Shown here piece by piece: positions 43,301 to 52,727 of a stretch of DNA of 64,000 bases. How positions within the stretch are numbered: position 1 is the stretch's first letter; each line of letters starts with the position of its first letter. The DNA comes from Paralvinella palmiformis (taxonomy: Eukaryota > Annelida > Polychaeta > Terebellida > Alvinellidae): assembly GCA_025642065.1 (NCBI GenBank), contig JAODUP010000321.1:512501-576500 (forward strand), written 5' to 3'. The translations under genes were made by a program, and so were the position numbers. The notes beneath the pieces are model-generated. The model did not search any database and had not been told where the DNA came from. It worked only from the letters and a program-made list of their open reading frames with translations.

Positions 43301-43967
43301 AATGCCAGCTCTGGTAGATCACTAAAAACTGGTATATTTACCTTTTCTTTAACGATTCAATATTACTCCAGTTATACTTATAGAATATGGTGGGCTATTC
43401 TGGGTGTAATGTAATACATTTCTGCATACGTTTTTGTTGTTTCAGTTAACTGATCTGTGTGTGTCAGCTTTGTATCTGGCCGTTGACAGTAATCACAAGA
43501 ATCTGGTAGATCTTTTGATTCGTTATGGTGCCAACCCATCGGCACCAAGTTTGTTATCTCCTCCGCAACCCTGCTGTAGATATTACCGTGATCAGCATCC
43601 CCATCTTGAACTAGAGCCTCTCTATGCTGCCGTGAAAAATGACAACTTTCATGTGATTAGGATGATCCTGCTGGCAACTCCACGGATGCCATATCATGTT
43701 GTAACAACACTGAGAGACCTCATCTTCAGAACTGGATTCATCGAGCAGGCTAGACTCAGCCAGACAACCGTGTACCAATATGCAACTTTCTTCGCAACCG
43801 TACTGCGCACTCCCACCTCTCTGCAGTCAGAGTGCCGCGGTGTCATACGTAACTTACTCGGCTCCACAAAGCAGGCAGCTAAAGTGGAAACCTTGCCACT
43901 GCCAAATAAAATAAAGGACTTTCTCTTGTTTAAAGGTACCTTATATGATTGTACTCAGGAAGAGTGA
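20895..43967 (+). CDS. Ankyrin-repeat and SOCS-box protein (ASB-like), 698 residues, ten coding exons
   Basis: Proposed coding exons: 20895-20925, 27647-28246, 28492-28641, 33430-33546, 34708-34842, 35000-35125, 35483-35559, 40403-40529, 40999-41210 and 43446-43967 (TGA). The lengths sum to 2097 nt and stay in frame throughout. Exon 1 (MEARSSKTAE) is an inference: an ATG followed by ten codons and a phase-1 donor GTTTGT that matches the phase-1 acceptor of exon 2. Residues 11 to about 600 are ankyrin repeats, roughly 15, with typical TPL/ALH, AAxxGH and LLxxGAD signatures. The C terminus holds a SOCS box: BC box SLQSECRGVI (residues 650-659) and Cul5 box LPLP (675-678). In known ASB proteins these bind Elongin B/C and Cullin-5, and the ankyrin part binds the substrate to be ubiquitinated. 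Most middle exons are phase 1 on both sides and encode about one repeat each. Which ASB subtype it is cannot be told by eye. Confidence 0.85.
21590..21700 (-). mobile_element. LINE 3'-tail fragment
   Basis: It matches the tail at 16777-16870 (ATTTAAGAAAGC, CTTACTAG, GGGCCATTAAAAGG, CACCCCAA) with an imperfect TAATAATAATG tail. It lies in intron 1 of the ankyrin-SOCS gene. Confidence 0.6.
22507..25205 (+). mobile_element. Degraded MITE-like element with nested insertions
   Basis: The left end TTTAAAGAAACAGTTCACCT closely resembles the left end of the MITE at 32639. The stretch around 25150-25200 (GGCTTCAAAATG, then ACTAGATTATTTAATATGTG) matches the right part of that MITE (33105-33180). The interior is not similar. 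I infer an old copy broken open by other insertions, including the inverted-repeat pair starting at 23229. Confidence 0.4.
23229..23300. repeat. Left arm of a long-distance inverted repeat (partner 25709-25782)
   Basis: The reverse complement of this arm matches 25709-25782 over about 65 bases with about five differences. Shared segments include TAATTCCTAAATA, CAATATCTCTATATAGATTA and ATGCTATGTGGTGGTGTCAC. The arms are 2.4 kb apart in intron 1 of the ankyrin-SOCS gene. Confidence 0.8.
25205..25345 (+). repeat. Direct repeat, copy 1 (copy 2 at 25780-25935)
   Basis: Both copies share ATTTTAATTGGTTAAAT, a GTG(C)TGC-ACAGT stretch, TATATATATAAGGAACCAAAG, a TCTGGATCA segment and ACATGTAAGTGTTAAC. 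Copy 2 has an extra insertion of about 30 bases. This is a dispersed element or local duplication. Confidence 0.75.
25709..25782. repeat. Right arm of the inverted repeat begun at 23229
   Basis: It is complementary in reverse to 23229-23300. See that entry for the shared segments. Confidence 0.8.
25780..25935 (+). repeat. Direct repeat, copy 2
   Basis: Second copy of the element at 25205-25345. The stretch after it (25940-26095) ends in AAATTGAATTGACC and CCATGTCTGGT, also found at 23510-23550, so several pieces of one repeat family are scattered in this intron. Confidence 0.7.
26366..26938. mobile_element. Non-autonomous pogo/mariner-like DNA element with TA flanks
   Basis: The left end reads TACAGTCAGGCCCCGTTATA. 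The right end on the opposite strand reads TACAGTTGGGCGCCATTTTA. About 15 of 20 positions match as terminal inverted repeats, and both ends carry TA, the target site of mariner/pogo elements. There is no transposase frame inside (573 bp). Confidence 0.55.
27647..28246 (+). CDS. Ankyrin-SOCS gene, exon 2 (six ankyrin repeats)
   Basis: This is the largest internal exon, bordered by TTTTATTACACAG and GTAAGT. It encodes a short basic lead (YEKRATRRKIR) and then about six ankyrin repeats. Clear signatures are GQSALQIAVNKGYEDICSLL, IHHGADVNKCNAEDNSLLNM, AAWGGHLAICQLLVDNGAEL and GQSPLCIAASHGNSNVV. Other exons of this gene encode about one repeat each, so this exon looks like several ancestral exons that lost their introns. 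Confidence 0.9.
28844..32058 (+). mobile_element. hAT-superfamily DNA transposon, inactive, inside an ankyrin-SOCS intron
   Basis: The ends form short terminal inverted repeats: left TAGCAGGCCTACAAC and right, on the opposite strand, CAGCAGGCCTGCCACCTACC. Inside is a broken transposase on the plus strand (29351-31417). It starts with a zinc finger of C2H2/BED type (CLVCNKRFSC ... HAKEAEH), then FTIQYDENTT, LGKLLSLSSDGPNVNKAVWR, FILCSLHVAYNAF, RWLTLGPVTERVIKHY and a lysine-rich C terminus. Several stops and frameshifts break the frame. TCCCTACTTTTTC-like motifs cluster near both ends. I could not confirm an 8-bp target duplication. It separates exons 3 and 4 of the host gene. Confidence 0.8.
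32245..32350 (+). mobile_element. SINE family A, partial copy
   Basis: It has GATCATTACCACCTGAGTTC, a GAATCTTCGGATGGGCATATC stretch split across box B and the body start, GGTGTTTCATCTTTGACTTC and TGTGCACAAAAGTGGC, ending in AAACATCAATCATC. The middle of the body is deleted. Confidence 0.8.
32639..33272. mobile_element. MITE with ~20-bp terminal inverted repeats (TTAA-type)
   Basis: The left end is TTAAAGGGACAGTCCACCCT. The right end, read on the other strand, is CTAAAGGGATAGTCCACCTT. Over 20 positions only about three differ. No transposase frame lies inside (634 bp). TTAA at the left end fits a TTAA-targeting superfamily such as piggyBac or Kolobok, but the right TTAA is degraded. Confidence 0.75.
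33955..34346 (+). repeat. 30-bp minisatellite, 13 near-identical copies
   Basis: The unit is CCTATAGTGTCCAAACAGAC plus ATACACAATC. Thirteen copies run head to tail with one substitution in the first copy. The unit is a multiple of three, so all frames stay open, but it lies in the intron between exons 4 and 5 of the ankyrin-SOCS gene and is not coding. Confidence 0.97.
35838..36010 (+). mobile_element. SINE family B copy
   Basis: The head has GATTAAAGCATTGCACTGCA and box B-like GGGTTCAAATCC. The body has CCTGTGTTTGTGGGATG, TCCTAGGAAGTTATCCCTC and CAGCCAT, ending in CACTCACTTACTTACTCAC. Confidence 0.7.
36165..36240 (-). mobile_element. LINE 3'-tail fragment
   Basis: On the minus strand it gives TGTACAGCGCTTTTGAACAA, a GAGCACTTTATAA segment and an imperfect AATAA/AATG tail. 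It corresponds to the tails at 16777 and 21590. Confidence 0.45.
36320..36400 (+). mobile_element. SINE family B body fragment
   Basis: TTTAGGGAGTTGCCCATCAG, CCATAAGTCACAGG and TGTGACCA match the 3' half of the family B body, without a head. Confidence 0.45.
36580..36660 (+). mobile_element. SINE family A body fragment
   Basis: GGCATATCTGAAGGGTGTTT and CATCTTTGACTTCGCTTCAA match the family, followed by ACCATCAATCATCATCATAA. Head and middle are missing. Confidence 0.75.
36748..36900 (+). mobile_element. SINE family B copy
   Basis: The head has GGTGCCCAGATAACAGAGTG, GTTAGAGTACAGCACTGCAA and a degenerate box B (GGGTTTTGAATC). The body has TCTGTGTTTGTGGGATTTTT, CCCTAGAGAATTG and CTCAGGTGTGACTGGAGCC. 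Confidence 0.7.
37281..38420 (+). repeat. 61-bp minisatellite, ~19 copies, each with a 3' splice-site-like segment
   Basis: The unit contains CCTTGTTATGTTTTGTTTG, then TATATCCATCGTATTACAG, then ATTATCAGTTATATAGAGAA. The motif GTTATG recurs every 61 bp from 37283 to 38382, and only three or four units differ by a base or a short indel. The real acceptor of exon 8 (40347-40402) has the same order: ACCTTGTTATGTTTG, a (TA) tract, CTGTCGTATTACAG, then ATT. The array sits 2-3 kb upstream in the same intron. Confidence 0.95.
38515..39250 (+). repeat. 57-bp minisatellite, ~13 copies
   Basis: The unit reads TTAAGCTGAGGTTCTTTCTT, ATGCCTCAAATATCACGATT, TACAGCAGTAGCATCCA. Four regular copies (38524-38750) are followed by a damaged stretch (about 38752-38840) and eight further starts to 39241. 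Fifty-seven is a multiple of three, so a 19-residue frame (IKLRFFLMPQISRFTAVAS) stays open. It lies in an intron and has no other sign of being translated. Confidence 0.95.
39535..40235 (+). mobile_element. pogo/Tigger-like transposase pseudogene
   Basis: Frames with stops encode a helix-turn-helix-like GRVRGVNEKQVREW, then KYEKTSKLP, MAQKLPGDLENKIVNFYCYI, the DDE-type signature SLIGNMDEMPVYFDQSGN, VGKTGH and the block TIVLACMADGSKLPLM followed by VLFKRKT. These blocks occur in this order in pogo/CENP-B-type transposases. Frameshifts make it inactive. It lies just upstream of exon 8 of the ankyrin-SOCS gene. Confidence 0.75.
41850..42540 (+). repeat. ~44-bp pyrimidine-rich minisatellite, ~15-16 copies
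   Basis: The unit contains CAACTCCTGTTTCACTCACA, AATCTCTCTCTAAAAGGATA and CAAC. Copies vary in length (44-48 bp) through CACACTCAC versus CACTCAC. It lies in the intron between exons 9 and 10 of the ankyrin-SOCS gene. Confidence 0.92.
43446..43967 (+). CDS. Ankyrin-SOCS gene, last exon with SOCS box
   Basis: The acceptor TTTTTGTTGTTTCAG precedes the last ankyrin units (ALYLAVDSNHKNLVDLLIRY and LYAAVKNDNFHVIRMIL). A linker follows, then the SOCS box with SLQSECRGVI and LPLPNKIKDFLLF, and the protein ends in YDCTQEE and TGA. BC-box and Cul5-box residues are intact. A candidate poly(A) signal AATAAA lies at 44657-44662. Confidence 0.9.
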   Translation, partial: LTDLCVSALYLAVDSNHKNLVDLLIRYGANPSAPSLLSPPQPCCRYYRDQHPHLELEPLYAAVKNDNFHVIRMILLATPRMPYHVVTTLRDLIFRTGFIEQARLSQTTVYQYATFFATVLRTPTSLQSECRGVIRNLLGSTKQAAKVETLPLPNKIKDFLLFKGTLYDCTQEE

Positions 43968-46900
43968 GGTATAAACACCTTTATTAATTCTCATGTAGAT
44001 GATAGTGTTTAATACAAACACTGGAATTACCTTAAGAAAACAATGTTCAGGAAACACTAATGAAAGCCACCAATGCAGTCATGGTTCAGTGAATCTTATG
44101 GATTATTTGGTTTAAAGGTATTTCAATCACTGAATCAGATATGTAAAGTTGTTATGATAGATGTCATGTTCAGATGTATTATATAAAGAGTTGTTAGTAA
44201 TTTGGTTGATGATAGTAATAATAATAATAATATTTTATTATGTATAAGTCTTTAGCATTTGCAACAAAAAGGACAGGTTAATCGCGATTTGGTGGTACCT
44301 TGATTTCAGAGTTAACCCCAATGTGGAGAGATAATTTTTAAGGTGATAATCATGTTTGGTTATTGGCAAATATGTTTTTGCTTCTCTTGTGAGTAGTCTT
44401 GGATCACCTATCTTCAATGATTAATCTCAGAGAATGATAATTTTGTTTGTAGTGAAACTAATACAAATTTCCCAGAAATTATTTTATTTAAACCCAGCCC
44501 ATTACACTAATTGATCATGCTCAGTTTTACAAAACATCTAGAAAATGGTTGTAATCACAGCATCAACTGTGTCTGTAGACTTTCTTTCAATCATCTTATT
44601 TCCATCAGAAGTGACTTTTGGTTATTATAATACGGAAGTGACTAATCCTAAAGCTAAATAAAGCATTACCGTAACTCACTGCTCCTAATGAAGACTGTCA
44701 TTCTTTATTATTACTGAACACCATCCCGTTGTCAATCATTATCTATTGAGCTTATAATACTGGGTAAATTGTAGTGAGAATACTACCAGAGAGAGTACCC
44801 AGTATCTTAATGTTACATAATTTATAGAACATAAACAGTTTGGGGCTAGAATATCAACAGTAGATTATATGTTTAGAAACAGAACTGTCTCAAGGTAATA
44901 CCTACCCACTGGCTGACTTCACGTCATAAGCAATATTTGTATACACTTTGGATGCAGGATGAGTGTTGAATCATCACTCCTGATACTGGTAGGTAAGAAT
45001 TGGTGCTCGTAAAACAGTTTATTTATTCAAGTTTTATGCATTTAAAATGTGATGTGGTTTTGTTAGCATTTTGTTTGGTCTCATGCACCACCATATTTCT
45101 TGTGTTGTTAACTGTTTGCTGGCATAATCCTTGCTGATCAACGGCAGTGACATTTTTCCACAGCAGCTATATTTAAATAAACGTGATAAAGCCGTAACGC
45201 CAATTGCTCCATTCTGCGAAAAAAGAAATCTCCCTTTTAAATTGGTGCCAGGACATCCTAGCACATTGGAACCTGAGCTGATGTGTCACAAAATTGTGTA
45301 TTCCTAAATACTTTATATAGCAGTGTTCTGTTAAAATGCACGAATGGACCATTTAAACTATGATGGCTAGATCGTACAATGTGTATTCATAAAGAAAATA
45401 AGACACTGAAATGTTCACGTAGACTTTATGTAATTCAGAAAACTGTCAGAATTATTCTAATTGTTTTAGTTGTTAAAACAAAACTTTAACACTCAACATT
45501 GGACACATTTCACACAACCCAAATAATATAATTGGACAGAAATAATGATACTGTTATTCCTACCTCAAACGTATTCTGGGCCTAGAGGGGCATATATAAA
45601 ATCTTGTCAAATTTAGTTTTATTGGTTATGGATAATATATTCGACTATATTATTAACAAGAATTCATGCTTCAAATTTGAAGCAAACTTTCAAAATGGAG
45701 GGTTCTACTACTCGTCACTGAATGGTTATTTTTATGGACAGGTTATCATGTTCCTCCAAATTGGAGACGTTATGTTTTATATAAAATCGAGATTACATGG
45801 GAAATATATCACCTGTGACATCATCTCCAGAATATGGGTGAAATCTATGAGTGTGAAGACAAATTTCAGTATGGGCAGCAGAAATATATATATATATATA
45901 TATATATATAGTGTGTGTGTGTGTGTGGAAAAGAGCTCAAAATCTTTATAATAACATTTTGGGGAAATAATAAGACAGATAGGGAAACACTGAAATCATA
46001 AATAGAAAAGCATGGTAAGAGATATCTTTGGCAAAGATCATGTATGTTCAAACTGGCCTATATATATATATATCCAAGTCAATATGCATCTGCAGTTATC
46101 AAAACATAAACATTGATCAACAGAAAAAAAAACACATATTTTCTTTGCTTGTTGATGACTTTAATGCACAAAAGCATCCATTCTTGTAAATATAGTTTTA
46201 TATATTGAACATAACCAAATTTATTTTGACATAGATAACTTACAAGATATGTGCCTCTTTGAATTCTTGCGATATTAATTGTTTTCAGTGAACTGTGGAA
46301 AGAATCCAGTAAGTTTGTAAATATGTTTTTCTGCCCAGCCTGTTGACTGTATAGTGATCTGAATTTGTGTTGATTATAGGGAATGAATAAATGTTTGTTA
46401 CTGAAATATATATTTTATTATTTAAGGTACTGTTAACATTAGACACCGAGTGATTAATTTGCTGGCAATTCACGGCTTAAATGAAATAGATCATGTCAAT
46501 AAGAACCAACTGTCATATACCATATACATGTACATGATCGTATTAAGAAGCAGGGTTTTTTATTTTAATTCAGACTACTTTTCTTCCAGTTTACAATCTG
46601 ATAATGTTTTCAGTATTTTGTTTGCTTATTGAATGAAAATTAATTATACATCAGTTTCATTAAAACAAACAAGACTTGTTAGAAATAATAAACCAATCAT
46701 CCTACCAAGTGTGCTATTAGGTTGTGGGTTCAAATCTGACTCCTGTCTGTGTTTATTCGTTTGTATTGATGTTAAAATCAGGCAGAAGATCTATTTCAGA
46801 TCATAATTATGTTGGGAAACATGGCAAAGATTGATAACAACTCAGGCTTAAAGAAATGGTACTAATTGATTTTCAGTAATGTTCATATTAGTAGATTCTA

Positions 46901-47909
46901 TAGTATTTTCTATGAATAAAATATGAATCAATTCAATCTTCTTGATGTTTCATTTAGAAGACGTAAGTGGATATTTTATTAAGCCTCACTGCCGATATAA
47001 AACCTGTATCACAAGATTTAGACCCAATCTTGTAGAACTGTACGTGCTACAGATGCACTCATTCTTATTGATAGCATGTGGCTGTAAAATATGTGAACGC
47101 TTTCGATCTGTTGTAAATCATTGTTTTATTTATTACAGGTTTTGATGTTTCCCATTGAATGATCCATTTGATACAATAGCAATACCAAAATAGCAGTTGT
47201 AAATAAACTGATTTATTTATCCACATTAAAGCACAGTTGTGGAAATGTTTATTCGCTGAAATCAAAACCTAACATTATATCAAATGAAATGTTTAAAACT
47301 TCCCAACGGGATAACATATAATATATGATCTGCATTTTAATATCCAAAACGTCTTTGGCATCAAACCGCCAGAGAATAGATTATTTGTGAATGAGCTTTA
47401 CGCTCATATATTATACACAATGCAGCTTCATCCTGCTCTCCTAATAATACCTAGTATGTTGCCTAATGTGTCAGAGCTATAATTGATTAAAACACAGACA
47501 CACAAAGATACAGTACTTCTTGTAAGGCATAAAGGCAACAAATGGCTCAAAGGGATACAGTATACACAGATGGATAACAATAACTATAACAATAACACAG
47601 ATGAAATAATATTGTGGGGGCTACCATGGATTTAAGGGAAGACACAGGAATTAAATACTGCTATGCACATCTATCTTATAACACAATGATTATTAAATAT
47701 CCACACATGTCATTTATTTTATCAATACAGGTGAAACACTGAAGTCGAAGAAGATCCATATCATTCAGTGATGGAGAACTGCTCAGAAGAACAAAGCTTG
47801 ATAAATAAATGAAGGTGCAGTGAACATACAATAAACCATACAAATGGCATTCAGTTATAAAGTGAATTGATATGTTACAATCATGTATTCTGTGACAGGT
47901 TTATGTATA

Positions 47910-47941
<32 letters not shown>

Positions 47942-48868
47942 AGTGATGGCAGCACAAATCAAACACAGATTGATGGTCATTTCCTGTTATATGCTACACA
48001 AAAAAGACAATGGAATATTTTATTCAAATATGACACTATCGTGGTGTCACTGAACAACACACCATAGAAGTGTTCACAGATGACCACTAAACAGTTTATT
48101 GAACCATAATTGGACAGAATTTTGGAACATCAAATTTTGGTCTGCATCTCAAATTTATAGCGACACATCACACAAAAAGCTGTCTCTTGAAGACTTGCTT
48201 GAAATTGGATATAAATTGCTCAGTATTCAATGGGTTACACCTATGAGAAGATTATTTCAGACAATACCAGGCTAGCAAGTAATGATACTAGATAATCCAG
48301 TTTTAATTGTACACCTTGATTAGACAGATTCCGAGACTATTAATAAAGATAAGAATAACATCAACAAAGTTGAGTCGATATCATCTGTTAAAAATAGATG
48401 TAACAGATGTTTGCATACAAATAATGTAAACAAAACTTATTTTATGATTGAATATTGAAAACCACAATACTGGCATTGGCTATGATTATAAATGATATGT
48501 GCTGACCCACATAACTCAAAAGAAGTTCTAGGTCGAAAACAAAAATATACCAACCTATTATGATAAAACTATCTATTGTGTAAAAAGTGGACTTATCCCA
48601 TATCACAGATAACGGAATCACATTTGGCAACATCAAACTGGATATGACAAAATTTACCAAACTGTCATCCGGAAAAGTAAAAAAATGGTTCAGTATTGAT
48701 GAGTTATATACAACTTCTCTATGGGATTTAGTATGCCATCACTCTGTTGACGAGTTTATAATTGCTACTGTTGATTTTTCTGCAAGATAAAAAAGAGAAA
48801 ATCGTTTGCTAGTGAGACAGCTAGATTTCCAGATACATGTAATAATGATTTCTTCCAGCTAATCACAA
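43968..48868. other. 3' flank of the ankyrin-SOCS gene and intergenic DNA; no gene seen
   Basis: Open frames at 45034-45264 (-), 45604-45951 (+) and 48587-48790 (+) have no recognisable domain or paired splice sites. Repeats include (TAA)n at 44217, (TA)/(GT) at 45885-45926 and (TA)n at 47917-47941, plus a small family B SINE fragment at about 46700-46765 (GTTGTGGGTTCAAATCTGAC, CTGTCTGTGTTTATTCG). Confidence 0.5.
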
Positions 48869-48869
48869 C

Positions 48870-48875
48870 TTTATT
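48870..48875 (-). terminator. Candidate poly(A) signal of CFAP96
   Basis: AATAAA on the minus strand, about 95 bases after the TGA at 48969. It supports reading 48969-49148 as the last exon and not splicing at the GTGAGT that overlaps the stop. Confidence 0.55.
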
Positions 48876-48968
48876 TCAGCATAATTATGGTAAAATATGT
48901 TACTAATTAACATTTATAATGGGAAATGTAATTTTATAGAGAAATCTAACAAAAGATGGAATTTATAC

Positions 48969-51960
48969 TCACTTCATTACATTCGTTTCCATAACAGACG
49001 TGATTGGTGCTGACTTAGGGCCTGCTGATGGCATGAAGATCTTTCCACTCTTGTTGACGATATTACTATGTTTGTTCAGTTTAGACTTGTATGGGTCAGC
49101 TGAGTGTGATGGATATGGATCAAATGTACCAGCTTTCATACCAGCAGGCTGACAAAAATAACACATCATCATCAGAGGTTTGATTAACTATAGATTTCAC
49201 TGATAATAATAAACATTGAAATGTTGTGTTGTATTTATTAAATGTGATCAATATAAGCTTCTTTGTGTGCACACACACACACACACACACACACATAGAG
49301 AGGGGAAGCACTATTTTGTACAAGTCCATTATAAATAAAAGAATTTGATTAAACGTTCACTCACACTTGAGAATTTCCTGAGGTTGCCCAAAGGTCATTC
49401 CCTAAGAGACAATTTGCTGCATAGCACATTATAATTATAGTTACATTTTTTCCTGGAGAGCTTGGCTTGAACGGCTTTACATCAATCTTATGGTCGGATT
49501 GCTTCTTAGCTGGAGGCAGTGGTCTATCTCCCCTGTATGGATTCTCATCAAAGTAATCAGTTGGGTGCATATTAAGTTTGAAGGCTCCGCCTTTCACTGC
49601 TCCCCTGTGCTGAGCATTATCTTTCTGCAGAAAAAGATTTTAGATCTCTCACTCTATCTCCATAAATGGTTACACTGCCCCTTCTCTCATGAAATACATA
49701 ACAACAATCTGTTAAAACTAATTAGATCACAGTCGGTTCCAGGTCCAGATCAATAAGAAGGTGAACATCTCTTTCACATCAAGTGTACAATTTCAATTAG
49801 ATTGGTAGCGATGTTCATGATTAAGTTGCTATAGAATTTTATAACTGTGCCTGTCTTAAAATTAGTATCTAAATTCTATAATATAAAGCGGATTGGAGAT
49901 GCACATTGTAATATTTAACATCAGTCTGTTTATCCTGTGACATAAATTTAGATGTTTACTGAAAGTTGGCACACCATTTTCAATGGCCGCTAATCGTTTG
50001 GTAAAAATTATATAAAATTATTTTGTCCCAAAATTACTTGCCGGCATCTATATAAAGTATAATTATAAACAGCCATAATATAAATGATAATATATTGAGG
50101 ATGAATTGTGCAAGAGTTATAGCCGTTAATAATGGTTAAGAAATGCTTGAACTGACTATAAATAATAGATAATTCAATCATTTGTTTATAAATGTTTGAA
50201 ATACAATTCACGGAGTCTCTATGAAACAATCAAGAGCATCAGATAAATATACAATGAAAACAACTAATCTGTTTCAGACTGTTTATAGATTGTTAATAAT
50301 TGTTTGAATGCCCCCCAAAAAAAAATAAGAATAGCAATATAGAAGCTAAATAAATCATCCTTATTTTTATTTCCTTTATATATATATAGTTTAATAACGT
50401 ATTTAATCATACTTTCACACTTTGTGTATCAACTTTCTTGCAAACTAAGCTGAATCAAATGAACAACAACAATTACCACATTATACTATGACCTTTATTT
50501 TTATCATAAAACACCTATAATATGGTACATATTGTAAACCCTATCAACCACTTTATATGAAACAGTTAACTGCTATTGTTATCATTAAAAAAAACAATGG
50601 TAGACATAAACTTATCTTTCATATTTTACTATGGATCAGTATATGTTACCAGCCAGTAATTTTAATATATGGCACTTATTACCAAATCATTCGTTAATCA
50701 AAACCTGTACATTTATTAATAATAAAGTAATCTTACCTTAACATTTTCCTTTGCTCGATCATATTCATCAGTTAAATGTTTCTGGTATTCACCAATAGTA
50801 ACACTCACATAACTGAATCCATCCACATCATATGAAAATACACAAAGATGGCAACAGTTAGTTTATACTACACATTACTACCGATTGTCATTTCCTAACT
50901 GTATGCTGATAAATATAATAGTTTATGATATGAACTGAAGCAATCAAGCATACATTTATGATTCACAAAACCTCCTTTGCTTTGTATTACTCTACCCACT
51001 GATATATTATACCTAATTAATTAAGTATTGTTGTTTCTCCATGTTATTTAAATTTATTTTAGTAAATATATTAAAGTATAATTATATAATCAGCAAATCA
51101 CATGATACACACCCATAACCTGTTCCTCTCTTTCCTGGATTTGTGAGGATGTTTTTACTTGGTTGTTTATATGGCTTCTTTGGTCTGCCCTGGGGGCTTA
51201 GTGCCTGTATTGGTCCTGAAAGTGTGCCATAGTGGCTCCCAAGACCAGACCTATAATAAAATCAAGTATCAACACATCTCTTTAACATCATGGGTACAAT
51301 GGCAAACTTAAGTAGGTGTTACTATATACTGTGAGATGAAGACATATGATAAAGCTATTGCTCACAGTTTTTTCTCTCCATTACTTGGTAGAAATGGTTT
51401 TCCTATATTCTTTTTGGCTTCCTTCAGCCTATACTGTCGCCTCATCTTAATTGGATCCGTATATGCTTCACCTTCCAAAACACGTGCAAACTTATCATTG
51501 AAGTATCCAGCTTGTAAAGATGATCTTGTCTTACTTCCACCTGGAAGGATCTGTTTCCCTTTAGCTGCTGCCTCATTAAACTGGACTGTAAGAATCATCA
51601 GATACATTATTGTATAAACTGTCATACAATAAGTGTGACCATTTTCATGTTATTGCTTACTAACAATTGCAGAGAGTAGTTTACATTGTAGGCCCTACAA
51701 AAAAAACTGGATATGATTAAATGACCATAAATAAAAGAATACATATTTAATAGTTGCTGCATATGCTTGTTATTATGCATTACTCTACCACATACTAAGG
51801 GTAAATATAGTAATATGCATCAGAATTAATAACACAGAGGGCTTGGTTTTACTTTACCATGGCCACCGTCTTTGTAGCGATCAGCTATGGTGATGTATGA
51901 CATCTCCTGAAAGATGCCAACTCTCTCCATATCCGTCTTTGAGAATTTGTTGTCTGACAT
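48969..51960 (-). CDS. CFAP96: Cilia- and flagella-associated protein 96 (C4orf47 homologue), complete, 298 residues
   Basis: Coding exons on the minus strand: 51858-51960, 51366-51585, 51113-51250, 50737-50812, 49445-49624 and 48969-49148 (TGA). They total 897 nt in one frame. Family blocks are present in order: KTDMERVGIFQEMSYITIAD, FNEAAAKGKQILPGGSK, LQAGYFNDKFARVLEGEAY, EAKKNIGKPFLPSNGEKK, a GLGSHYGT block, NPGKRGTGYGYVSVTIGE, FKLNMHPTDYFDENPY, PFKPSSPGK and MKAGTFDPYPSHSADPYKSK. The length is close to the roughly 310 residues of vertebrate forms. CFAP96 is linked to centrosomes, basal bodies and cilia, and its biochemical role is poorly known. A 5' UTR acceptor (TTGTTTTCAG) at 52015-52017 implies a noncoding first exon further upstream. 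A donor-like GTGAGT overlaps the stop, so a longer C terminus cannot be fully excluded. Confidence 0.93.
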
Positions 51961-52439
51961 GATGGAAACGTTCACTTCACTAATATACGAAATTTACTAA
52001 GTTTATACGCCACACTGAAAACAAAATACGGATTGTCATGTATCAAGTTTATATGATCACATGTATTATACTCTTATTATCATATAGATCACACATTAAA
52101 CTAAAACACCACTAATTGTCTACAGTAATAAATACCACACTGTCATAATAATTGGAATTAGTAATATATTGTACAAGTCACATACGTGACACTGAGAAAG
52201 ACGCGTTAATGCCGTTATCATTTTTTTAATTTTTATACCAAATCCAAGTTAGACATTTTCCAAGATCCCATAAAGACAGTAAATCCACAGTTATTTGGCG
52301 TTTTGCACACACACACACACAACATATATATATATAATATATATAAACTATAATTGAGCTGTCTACTAAAACTGTCAGCATATTTACTTTACCTAGATAT
52401 ATGATATTTCATCCATAAAATTAAGTTGTCGTAATCACC

Positions 52440-52576
52440 ATGGATATCACTTTTACCCACAATCCCCCAAACCGGATGTGTTTCATAGAGCGCCATCTAG
52501 AACACGGTTCTGACATATATGGGCATTGGTACAAGGTGAAGGCCATTTTCAGAACGAGGTTGACCCAATTGTAAGT
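52440..52576. promoter_or_regulatory. Candidate shared CFAP96/MRE11 promoter with a noncoding MRE11 first exon
   Basis: Between the two divergent genes lie ACCGGATGTG (ETS-like), AGCGCCATCTAG (similar to the core of the animal CTCF motif) and GGCCATTTTC (YY1-like core), within about 80 bases. A good donor GTAAGT follows at 52571. CFAP96 has a 5' UTR acceptor at 52015 and MRE11 one at 58761. Both therefore need an upstream noncoding exon, and this is the most promoter-like stretch between them. Motifs are seen; their use is inference. Confidence 0.4.
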
Positions 52577-52727
52577 AAACGAAAAATTCTCGCAAGCATT
52601 GTTTTGATCTTTCTTCCATTATTATCTTATTAAATAGTACAATACCGTATTATATCTCGTTTTCTATTTGATGAATGTAAAGCATGACTCTTATCAGTTA
52701 ATTATAAAAATGGTGGTTGAACTGGAC

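Noticed and set aside
45604..45951. Plus-strand frame of 115 residues
   Set aside because: No known motif. It runs into (TA)/(GT) repeats and lacks splice sites matching the ankyrin-SOCS gene, which already has its stop at 43967.
47728..47800. Possible exon after CAATACAG at 47730
   Set aside because: The acceptor looks fair, but the frame closes after about ten codons and no partner exon was found.
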